In this document: piece by piece, positions 8,227-14,890 of the stretch
How the letters are laid out: every line of letters begins with the position of its first letter
Position numbering within the stretch: position 1 is the stretch's first letter
Assembly (NCBI GenBank): GCA_005223375.1
Contig: RXOD01004477.1
Location: forward strand, 1 to 21,734
Origin: Amoebophrya sp. AT5.2
Taxonomy: Eukaryota > Sar > Dinophyceae > Syndiniales > Amoebophryaceae
DNA: 21,734 nucleotides
Direction: 5' to 3'
Program-made: the position numbers and the translations under genes
The notes under the pieces: generated by a model
Seen by the model: only the letters and a program-made list of their open reading frames with translations
Told to the model about the DNA's origin: nothing
Databases searched by the model: none

Positions 8227-9267
8227 ATGGCGAACGTGCTGCACCAAGTGATCGTTGACCAGTGGGAGCAAAATCGCATCCTCACGGACCTGCAGGGACA
8301 GGGGCTGGCGACTGAGGCGCAACGCGACCACCTCAACCAGCACAACGATCTCCTTGATGAGGGGTGCTCGGACAGCTCCTACCTCATCATCTCCCGTTCG
8401 CTGGAGAGCCGCGACCTGAAGCGCAGTTGGGCGAAAGCGGCCTTCACTCAGGTCGGGCGGACGCCGTTGTCCTTCGTGGCGGCGCTCCACGCTGCCGGCG
8501 CGCTTGATGCTCCCTCTGCCCGCCAGATTCAGAAGCACATCAAGAACGCGATCACGGGGTCCGTGACCAGTGACGAGCGCCCCTCCATGGACCGTGGCAC
8601 GGTGTTCAAGCAGTTCTGGGACACGGTCATGATGATCTGCGGTTCCGATTACCTCCCGGTGATGCTCCCGCGCCCCGCGGGACCGAACAATCAACCTCCG
8701 GCCGAAACTCCCGCCGAGCTGTACACGCGCCGTGTCCGCACGGCCTTCACGGCGAACTTCTTCCCCACCTTCGACGGCCTGTTGAAGTGGGTGGCTCGCG
8801 AAAAGAAGACTCGCTGCGAACACGAACAGAAGCTTTCGGCGCTGGAGTCCAAGATGGCTTCGGACAAGGCTGACTTCGCGAACCGTGTCAACCAGATCCG
8901 GAACGTCAACCGCAACGGCAACCGTGGGGGTAACCAGAACAACAACAATAACAAGACCATCGCTGACAAAGACGACGATAAGGGCGGTGGCAACAAGAAC
9001 AAGAACAAGGGCTCGGCTCTGGACGGCTACAACGATCCCGATGACCCGAAGCGTGAGCGCTCGCCGCGTCGCGACAACCCGAAGGACAAGCTCGTGTGCA
9101 AGTTCTACGTGGCCGGTAAGAAGGACGCCCCCTGTGCGCACGTCGCGGAGGGCGGTTCGTGCTCGAACGGCCGCCATGGGGGGAGTTTTCGCCGCATCCA
9201 GTACCTCAACGTGAAGGAGAATTACGGCTTGAGCCACGAGGAGGCGCGTTTCAAGACCACGGAGTAA
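8227..9267 (+). CDS. Gag-like protein with C-terminal CCCH finger
   Basis: 346 residues from the ATG at 8227. The N-terminal 230 residues are mostly helical, as in a capsid-like domain, and end in a coiled-coil-like stretch (CEHEQKLSALESKMASDKAD). A linker rich in Asn, Gly, Lys and Asp follows (about 235-285). A finger comes next, with C291, C303, C312 and H317 (C-x11-C-x8-C-x4-H). Gag proteins of retroelements package RNA, and a Cys/His finger after a basic linker is the usual nucleocapsid layout. The spacing differs from the CCHC knuckle (C-x2-C-x4-H-x4-C) and is nearer the CCCH class. The frame is intact. The stop codon at 9265-9267 falls within a long-range stem (see 9264-9562). In most DIRS elements Gag is the first gene; here it follows the recombinase. 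Confidence 0.7.
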   Translation: MANVLHQVIVDQWEQNRILTDLQGQGLATEAQRDHLNQHNDLLDEGCSDSSYLIISRSLESRDLKRSWAKAAFTQVGRTPLSFVAALHAAGALDAPSARQIQKHIKNAITGSVTSDERPSMDRGTVFKQFWDTVMMICGSDYLPVMLPRPAGPNNQPPAETPAELYTRRVRTAFTANFFPTFDGLLKWVAREKKTRCEHEQKLSALESKMASDKADFANRVNQIRNVNRNGNRGGNQNNNNNKTIADKDDDKGGGNKNKNKGSALDGYNDPDDPKRERSPRRDNPKDKLVCKFYVAGKKDAPCAHVAEGGSCSNGRHGGSFRRIQYLNVKENYGLSHEEARFKTTE

Positions 9268-9562
9268 GGGCCTTGGCTCGCAGTGTATGGCTACTTAGAA
9301 ATTCAATTAGGCCTGCGCAGGACCTGTTTTGACTCAATTAAAATTAATGATCTACTGACTACCTCTAGATGCAACCTTCTTGGTAGTACGAAGACTAGCC
9401 TCTGCTAGCTTCCGGTGCTATAACGAAGTATAGAGCTTCGATCTTTCGAGAAGCGTGGCCTGTATTTCTTCGAGATACTTCGCTCGTTTCCAATCAATCT
9501 AAGTTTACTTAGATCGCTCTATCTTAGCTTTGCTTTGATTCAGCTTCGGGCCAGGCCCTTAC
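9264..9562 (+). ncRNA. Candidate structured RNA region between Gag and RT
   Basis: The arms 9264-9280 and 9547-9562 can pair over 16 positions, with one bulged T and one G-T wobble, closing a loop of about 266 bases. Inside are smaller hairpins: 9497-9514 (8-bp perfect arms, loop TT), CTAGC-CTCT-GCTAG near 9397-9410, and CTATA/TATAG near 9418-9433. No coding frame of note crosses the interval. The left arm covers the Gag stop codon. I do not recognise a known RNA family. Possible roles are control of termination, internal initiation or packaging, none of which the sequence decides. Confidence 0.45.
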
Positions 9563-9779
9563 TATTGTCATAGACAGTCCCTTTTCTTCAAATTAGAAGT
9601 CGCCCTAGCTTTCAGTTTTCACCCACTGATGGCCACCACTGACTGATGCCCGCATCATCGATGGAAAAGACGCTTCTTCGAACATAAAAAGAAAAAACAT
9701 TTTCTGGCTGTTTTCGTTTACATTGGGGACGCCTAATAAAATCGAAAATAACACGACAGGCCCCTTGCCTTTTCCCAAG
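9563..9779. other. AT-rich leader before the RT-region ORFs
   Basis: 217 bases after the structured interval, without a convincing gene. An A-rich stretch (near 9685-9700) is followed by T-rich DNA and an AATAAA at 9735-9740, then the ATG at 9780. As before Gag, the ORF has its own AT-rich leader, so a separate message is possible. Confidence 0.4.
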
Positions 9780-10220
9780 ATGCAGCCTCAATCCACGACT
9801 GACGCTAACTTCAGCTTAGAAATTTCCCGCGACTTTCAACGAACTTACGGCGCTGGGAGCGTCCTGCCCCAGTGTGTTAGGCAGTCAATTGACTTTCAGA
9901 AATCCCACAACTCTAGTCAGATCCTCGAGAAGAACAAAGCCGTCGCGAAGCGCCTGACCGACCTGCGCGCCTCTCTCCGAGATCGCGAAGCGGCTGAACA
10001 CTCCACTTTCCTGCCGCACTTGCAGGAGGTGTACAAGGACAAGAACTTTTTGATGTTGGAGGTCCTCACCTCCGAAGCCATCGACCAGTGTAGCGAGCTT
10101 CACGCACGGCGCGACGAGGTGATGTCTATCTTCAAGAAGTTCAAACAGGGTCTCCCTACACGAGGCGAAATTTCCGCATCCGGGTTTTGGCGCCTGCTGC
10201 CCGCAGGGGGACGTAAGTGA
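9780..10220 (+). CDS. Retroelement ORF E: helical ORF just before RT
   Basis: 146 residues from the ATG at 9780 (after CCCAAG). The protein is largely helical and charged (LEKNKAVAKRLTDLRASLRD, HLQEVYKDKNFLMLEVL) and ends SGFWRLLPAGGRK. It stops at 10218-10220, 88 bases before the first ATG of the RT frame, which lies in the +1 frame. That RT frame is open back past 10140, so a single +1 shift between about 10140 and 10217 would join the two. In DIRS elements a helical segment of about this length usually precedes the RT fingers in the same protein, so this is probably the RT N-terminus, read by frameshift or split by an indel. A GTAAGT at 10213 looks like a splice donor, but no in-phase acceptor was found. 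Confidence 0.5.
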   Translation: MQPQSTTDANFSLEISRDFQRTYGAGSVLPQCVRQSIDFQKSHNSSQILEKNKAVAKRLTDLRASLRDREAAEHSTFLPHLQEVYKDKNFLMLEVLTSEAIDQCSELHARRDEVMSIFKKFKQGLPTRGEISASGFWRLLPAGGRK

Positions 10221-10308
10221 CAGACGCGAGGATGCGGCCCGGGTTGCACTTCTCCCCGACCGAAGGCGCCCCTCGTCGCACTGGGCAACCGACGAAGACG
10301 TGGAGAAC

Positions 10309-12069
10309 ATGAACCAACAGACGGACACGATGATCCACGCCGGAACGTGGCGTCTGGTGCCCGAAGCGGACTGGGGCGAGACCAGCAGCGCTGCGACCGT
10401 TTTCCCGGTCCACCAACACGATAAACTCCGAATGTGCTGCGACATGAGGAGGACAAATCTAATGATGTTTAGCTGGGAGAAGATGCGTCTGCTCGGCTGT
10501 CGAGCTACGCTCGAAGTCATCGCACGGCGCATGAGCCCCTTCCGGGACCAGCCCGCGCTGCGCCAGTACAAAAGCGACACGAAAGCGGACTTCGAGGCGG
10601 AGGCGCGTTTTCGGGAACGAACCAAAGCGTCGCTCGAAGCGCAGGTTCTCTCTGACGTGCAGCAGGGCCTGCAGTACTCCACGACGACGCTCCTGTCAGA
10701 CGGCCAGCGGGGCCGCCTCGACTCTCCCCTCGACGACGAGGAATTCTCCTTCGTTCCCCTTGCAGGCAAGAAGGACATGGCTAGCTATTACTACCAGTAC
10801 GGAGTCGACTCGCCGCGGGCCAATCGCTTGTGGATTCCCGGCGCCCGCACCGGGCGCCGTGATGCAGCTGGCCACGCCAGAAGAACATGGCGCATGGTCG
10901 AATCGACCGCTGCGTTATTCGGTTCGCTGTCGAGTATCTACGACTGCGTTCACGGGTCGGAAATATTACAACTGGCAATTAACGTCTCTTTGAAGACGGT
11001 TTGTACAATTTATATCGACGACTTGCACGCGCACTCCCGTGCGCGCACAGTCGTAAGTGATAGCGACCTTATCTCGCTTTTCCTAGCGCTCACAGGCTTC
11101 GGCGAATCTAAGCACAAATCAGAAATTCACTCACTAATCCAACGTTGCTTAGTGGTCCTTGGCATCGCCTACGAAATCGATCCGCAATTTCGTTCCATCA
11201 CCATTTCCATCGATCCTTCTCGAGTCGAACGCTTACAGGCCATGGGCCGGGATCTGGTCTCTCAATTCCCCACGCGATCCGTGGATTTCGATCTTGTCTG
11301 CAGCTTCAAGGGGCTGTTCAGACATTGCGCGCAACTTAGCTTACAATTTTCGCATGTTGTAAGAGGCCTAGACGTATGGACTGACGAGTCCTTCTTCTCC
11401 GCTAACATTAAGTGCGCCGCTCAGCGGCGCCAGCTGCTCGTGCTGGTGAAGCTGCTTCTCTCGGTCGTGAAACACGCCCAGCAGCTCGCGATCTCCCCTG
11501 CGGAGTACGAGTTGCCCACGGCGCACGTCTATTCGGATGCCAGTTTGCTCGACCCTGTCGGAGCGAACCGGGCGATTCGCTCTGGTCGGCGCTGCAATTT
11601 GGGCTCGTTCGGGATGTATATTGGAGGCTTTATCTTGCTCCCTTCGGGCGAGACAGAGGCTTTTTCAATTCACGTAACCCGCATCCCGTCCGATGTCGAT
11701 CGAATACATATTGGCATTCTTGAAACACTCGCCGCCCGCGTTTGTCTTCAGCGTTTTCAACATCACTTGAAAAACCATTTCTCGGTCTTCCACGTCGACA
11801 ATAGTGGGGCCGTATACTCGATTTCCAAGAACAGCAGTTCTTGTTTAATAAGCCAGCGCATAGGCGCCTCCTTTGTGCGTTTCGCCATTAAGTTTGGTTA
11901 CAGGTACTGGATATGCTGGGTTTCGACCCTCCGCAACGTGGCTGATATACTCACACGCATGGAGAGGCAAAGCTTACTTTTAAAGCATTTTCCTACTTGT
12001 AAACTCGCACAATTAGACGACAGTGCGAGCTGTCGTGCCTTCCTCTGGGAGGCTGGCTTAGACAAGTAA
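10309..12069 (+). CDS. Reverse transcriptase-RNase H of the retroelement
   Basis: 586 residues from the ATG at 10309; the frame is open further upstream. RT copies element RNA into DNA and RNase H removes the RNA strand. RT signs: a fingers-like ATVFPVHQHDKLRMCCDMRR near residues 30-50; a motif-A-like DMASYYYQYGVD with D156; and motif C YIDD at residues 235-238. The usual Leu-Pro-Phe-Gly-type motif B between them is not clear. RNase H signs follow in order: D410 (VYSDAS), E472 (ILETLA), D497 (HVDNSG) and D546 (LRNVADILTRM). This four-acid set with VDNSG and NVADxLTR is typical of the RNase H after RT in DIRS/Ngaro elements. The ORF has no stop, but the stretch 10830-10920 reads less like protein and may hold paired indels. 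It lies between ORF E and the final ORF. Confidence 0.85.
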   Translation: MNQQTDTMIHAGTWRLVPEADWGETSSAATVFPVHQHDKLRMCCDMRRTNLMMFSWEKMRLLGCRATLEVIARRMSPFRDQPALRQYKSDTKADFEAEARFRERTKASLEAQVLSDVQQGLQYSTTTLLSDGQRGRLDSPLDDEEFSFVPLAGKKDMASYYYQYGVDSPRANRLWIPGARTGRRDAAGHARRTWRMVESTAALFGSLSSIYDCVHGSEILQLAINVSLKTVCTIYIDDLHAHSRARTVVSDSDLISLFLALTGFGESKHKSEIHSLIQRCLVVLGIAYEIDPQFRSITISIDPSRVERLQAMGRDLVSQFPTRSVDFDLVCSFKGLFRHCAQLSLQFSHVVRGLDVWTDESFFSANIKCAAQRRQLLVLVKLLLSVVKHAQQLAISPAEYELPTAHVYSDASLLDPVGANRAIRSGRRCNLGSFGMYIGGFILLPSGETEAFSIHVTRIPSDVDRIHIGILETLAARVCLQRFQHHLKNHFSVFHVDNSGAVYSISKNSSSCLISQRIGASFVRFAIKFGYRYWICWVSTLRNVADILTRMERQSLLLKHFPTCKLAQLDDSASCRAFLWEAGLDK

Positions 12070-12311
12070 TTAATAGTCTGACCCAACCCTCGCTCCATCA
12101 CGCGCTTTCTCTTCTACATGTTCCAGAGCAGGGCGAATTTCGAATGTCACTTTCAGTAAAATCTCCATCCGCAATCCGCTGTGCGAAGACAGTGCACAAG
12201 TGTCCGCACGACGAAAGCTCGATTGATCTCTCGCGTTGCCTACTCAAGGAGGAAACGCCTACCTTTCAACTTCCATCGGCGTGCCAACGCATTTCGCGTC
12301 TGTTCCCGATC

Positions 12312-13445
12312 ATGAGCTCCACGCCGCCTGGTGCCCCGGACGACCGCTTCGCTACGGCTACTCGGTCGGAAACGACGTTTCACCCGTACAAACGGATCGG
12401 CGTCGGACAAGGTCCGCCCTCCTACCGCAATCTGCACCGCTTCGGGATGTGCGACCTCGACATCACCTGCGTGGACAACCCGAACTTCCTCGCGCCGGCC
12501 GAAAACGGTACTTTTCTGCCGCACGTTCAGGGCCATCTGCCGAACAACGCTTCCTGCGCTTTGCAGGAGTTCAAGATGTGGGTGAACGCCTGCCTCGCCG
12601 GCGAGGTCCACCCCAACGAGTTCGTGGTGTCTACCCCGTCCGACAAACAATTTTCGGACATCGAGCAGCAGTTCCGCTTCTTCATGACTCAGGTGAAATC
12701 CGCTTCGTGTGGTCTGCTGAAAAAGGAGGCCCTGATGCGCACCTCGGCCGTGATGTTGCAGCTCATCTGGACTGCCCTGCGGGTGAACTACTCGTCGGAC
12801 TACTCGTGGACCGGGCTCTGCTTCGACGTGGCGCGCGAACCGGTTGTGCGCTCCGACAAGATGGGCGGTTTGCACTACTTCGACCCGCAAGGTGACTGCG
12901 TTTCGGTCCCGTGCCGTGGCGAGCAGTGGTTCACCAACATCGGCTTTCCGCACCTGGCGGCTAGCCCGCACTTTCAGACCTGCCTGAAGAATCCGCACTC
13001 TTCCGGTGTGTTCCGCGGTGGTTCGGCGCCCCCGCCCGGCCAAGCCTCCGCTCCCTCGAACATTTCGGCCGTCTCTCCGATCGCCCCCATCGGTGGTCTG
13101 AACGAGTCCGGCGGCCATCCTGCCGCGGAGCCTAAGGTCCAGTATTCGGAGGACGAACTCAACGACGATGGCGATCCCATCGACCCTGCCGTTGCCCCCA
13201 AGGACAACCTCCCGGTGTTGCCGATCGGCTCCCCGTCGGCCGTCCCGATTGGTCTGTTCTCGACACGCATCGGCGCTGCGAGCTCCTCCTCCGGGGTGGC
13301 TGCGGCTTACGTGCAGGGCTTCGCTGGCTCGGCTTCCAACCAGGATGTGCACAACTACATGCGGAACGATTCCCAACCGGGCATTTCCAGCTGGGACGCG
13401 GGCACCAAGTTCGCGAAGATGGACAACGGTGACGGCGTGGCGTAA
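12312..13445 (+). CDS. Retroelement ORF F: unknown 377-residue protein
   Basis: The frame is open from 12144, but the ATG at 12312 begins MSSTPPGAP, much like the start of ORF A (MSSTPSTP), and the codons before it are less protein-like; 12144 would give 433 residues. The first 240 residues look globular, with several Cys, Trp and His (FGMCDLDITCVDNPNF, SWTGLCFDVAREP, CRGEQWFTNIGFPHLA). The remaining 135 are Pro/Ser/Gly-rich with an acidic patch (YSEDELNDDGDPIDP) and are probably disordered. I see no catalytic motif, finger or membrane segment. It lies after RNase H, where some DIRS elements have a methyltransferase or the recombinase, but it resembles neither. A structural, second Gag-like or accessory protein is possible. 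The intact frame and coding-like composition argue that it is real. Confidence 0.65.
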   Translation: MSSTPPGAPDDRFATATRSETTFHPYKRIGVGQGPPSYRNLHRFGMCDLDITCVDNPNFLAPAENGTFLPHVQGHLPNNASCALQEFKMWVNACLAGEVHPNEFVVSTPSDKQFSDIEQQFRFFMTQVKSASCGLLKKEALMRTSAVMLQLIWTALRVNYSSDYSWTGLCFDVAREPVVRSDKMGGLHYFDPQGDCVSVPCRGEQWFTNIGFPHLAASPHFQTCLKNPHSSGVFRGGSAPPPGQASAPSNISAVSPIAPIGGLNESGGHPAAEPKVQYSEDELNDDGDPIDPAVAPKDNLPVLPIGSPSAVPIGLFSTRIGAASSSSGVAAAYVQGFAGSASNQDVHNYMRNDSQPGISSWDAGTKFAKMDNGDGVA

Positions 13446-13637
13446 TTCGCTGCTGGTGATGGGTGCACAGCTGCCGTATACGACGGCTGCTGCTAGCTTT
13501 TCCGAATGAGAACTTCATCTGACATTCCTCTGCGGAGGTTCTACTACTGACGCTCTACTCTACGGAGATCATCGAATTTTCCTCTACGGAGGCTTCAAAA
13601 CCAACTTCCTTGGCCGGAGTGGTTCTAGTGCGGCTCC
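13446..13637 (+). other. 3' leader of B2 with three UNCG mini-hairpins
   Basis: 192 non-coding bases between the last ORF and B2. Three near-copies of CCTCTRCGGAGG lie at 13527-13538, 13558-13567 (shorter arms) and 13581-13592. As RNA each forms a 3-4-bp stem closed by C-G over UGCG or UACG, the very stable UNCG tetraloop. The rest shows nothing recognisable. Confidence 0.55.
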
Positions 13638-13989
13638 GCGCGGCGCTGGATCACCAGCTCCGCGCTAAAATAATGATGAATACATCGTGATCTAAGAGAT
13701 CTTCGGCTGTGGGCTCCTAGCCTATGGCCATCAATCAACTTAGAAAACTACTCTCGAAAACTTACGTTAACGTCGCCTCGAGCGTAAAGTCAACTAGCTT
13801 CATCGAAGCAGATATAGTCGAATGAGAAGGACGTAGCAGCATAAGCTGCAGTTTTGGATGGAGACACGTGGCTAGTACGCTTGCCATTGTCATGGGTCAG
13901 ACTATCAAAAGCGCAGCTCTGCCAGCTGCGGCATGTATGCAGCCGATGTTCGCTTGGGGGATCGCTTGTTATATTGGCTTGTCAATATA
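13638..13989 (+). repeat. Split direct repeat B2 (right end of element)
   Basis: 352 bases matching B1 at 351 positions (offset 8479). It ends in CAATATA, whose ATA matches the left edge of A1. In this copy the 28-base hairpin at 13638-13665 is preceded by GCTCCGC, so GCTCCGCGC occurs both before and inside it. Host DNA begins at 13990. Confidence 0.93.
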
Positions 13990-14890
13990 AGTATGTGCTC
14001 CTGCTCGCTCAAGGTCAAGCTCCATCGAAATGCACGAAGGCTACGCCATCGAGCTCGCACCTTCAAACGAAGAGTCGGGACCACCAGAAGGTCGCCGAGG
14101 TTCTAGAAAGACATCGAGAAAAAACATAAAGTGAAACAAAATTCTAGTGATAAATTTGTAGTTCTAGTATGAAAAGAAGCTAGGATGAACTTCGGCAACC
14201 CCCGCCCTGTGACGCTCTTTTCAAAAATGCTCCCCCTGCTGTCGAAGGAGAATGGCATAGCAAGAAAATGAAAATGCACCAGATGCACTCGAATTGGACG
14301 CCGGTGCGCGGTCTTTCCATCGTGCCGCGAACTGTCAATTGAAGCGATGTATGATGACAAAATGAAAAACGACTCCAATTGCGGCTTAGGAGTCTGCATG
14401 TCGAAAAATTCTTTTTCGGTACTGCCAGTGCGTGGCAGAACCTGCACAACAGGTACAGCATATCCCTATCTCGGGTATTGGTGGCCGTCGTTGTTCGATG
14501 GGATTTTCATGTTGCGCAGTGTGCTGCCAGCCGCCGTAAGTTAGTACTGAGAAACAAACGCGTCGAGAGAACAAAGATAGAACAAGATGCAAATAGGCGA
14601 TAAATAGGCGTTCGCAAAATGGAAACAACATGAAAATGGCGGCCTCACGGCGGAAGCTCTACAACTTGTGCTTCAAGAACTAAGGCTATAGAAAACGTAG
14701 GTAAGCGTAACGCGGCCTAAAAACATAAGAAACAAAGTTTCGTCCCGTGTTGTAGTGACTCTGAAAAAAGGAGCTCGAGGTGGTCGCCCAAGTGGACGCG
14801 GTTCCTCACTTCTAAAATTTGACATGAAATTTGATTTATTCGTTTGAGCATTTGAAGTTGCAAACTTAAAGTAAAACTAAAAGATACAAG
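13990..14890. other. Host intergenic DNA right of the element
   Basis: 901 bases, AT-rich towards 14800-14880, with no convincing gene on either strand. Short frames (for example on the - strand, 14103-14447) translate to Phe/Ser-rich peptide typical of non-coding DNA. The end presumably holds the promoter and 5' leader of the gene at 14891. No second copy of the element's repeats is seen. Confidence 0.5.

Larger units (their letters stand above)
4906..13989 (+). mobile_element. DIRS-order tyrosine-recombinase retrotransposon with split direct repeats
   Basis: A 9,084-bp unit bounded by split direct repeats and coding on the + strand for two small overlapping ORFs, a tyrosine recombinase, a Gag-like finger protein, a short helical ORF, RT-RNase H and an unknown ORF. 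RT-RNase H together with a tyrosine recombinase, and no DDE integrase, protease or LTR, defines the DIRS order. PAT (nematode) and kangaroo (Volvox) in that order are known to have split direct repeats. Such elements are thought to integrate as DNA circles through the recombinase, without target duplication, and the junctions here fit that. Repeat order is A1, 171-bp spacer, B1-A2, ORFs, B2, so the fused block is upstream of the genes. No methyltransferase domain, found in some DIRS elements, is seen. The two B copies differ at one base, so the insertion is young or recently converted. Confidence 0.9.

Noticed and set aside
8209..9237. 342-residue open frame on the - strand opposite Gag
   Set aside because: Its translation is Val/Leu/Arg repeats with no domain. 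It mirrors the Gag codon pattern (Asn/Asp/Lys-rich codons read backwards), whereas the + frame has a globular N-terminus and a Cys/His finger.
9885..10778. 297-residue open frame on the - strand opposite ORF E and RT
   Set aside because: It is Ser/Arg-rich, crosses the boundary of two + strand ORFs and has no motif. RT evidence supports the + strand.
12240..13376. 378-residue open frame on the - strand opposite ORF F
   Set aside because: It is Arg/Gly/His-rich and without structure, as expected for the complement of a GC-biased coding frame. The + frame has balanced composition and a natural start.
4906..13989. Interpretation as an LTR retrotransposon or a Crypton
   Set aside because: There are no complete terminal repeats, protease or DDE integrase, so not an LTR element. 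RT and RNase H are present with the recombinase, so not a Crypton.
4851..14010. CTCCTGCTC on both sides of the insertion as a target duplication
   Set aside because: The copies lie about 50 bases left and 10 bases right of the edges, not adjacent to them. The edges themselves share only ATA.
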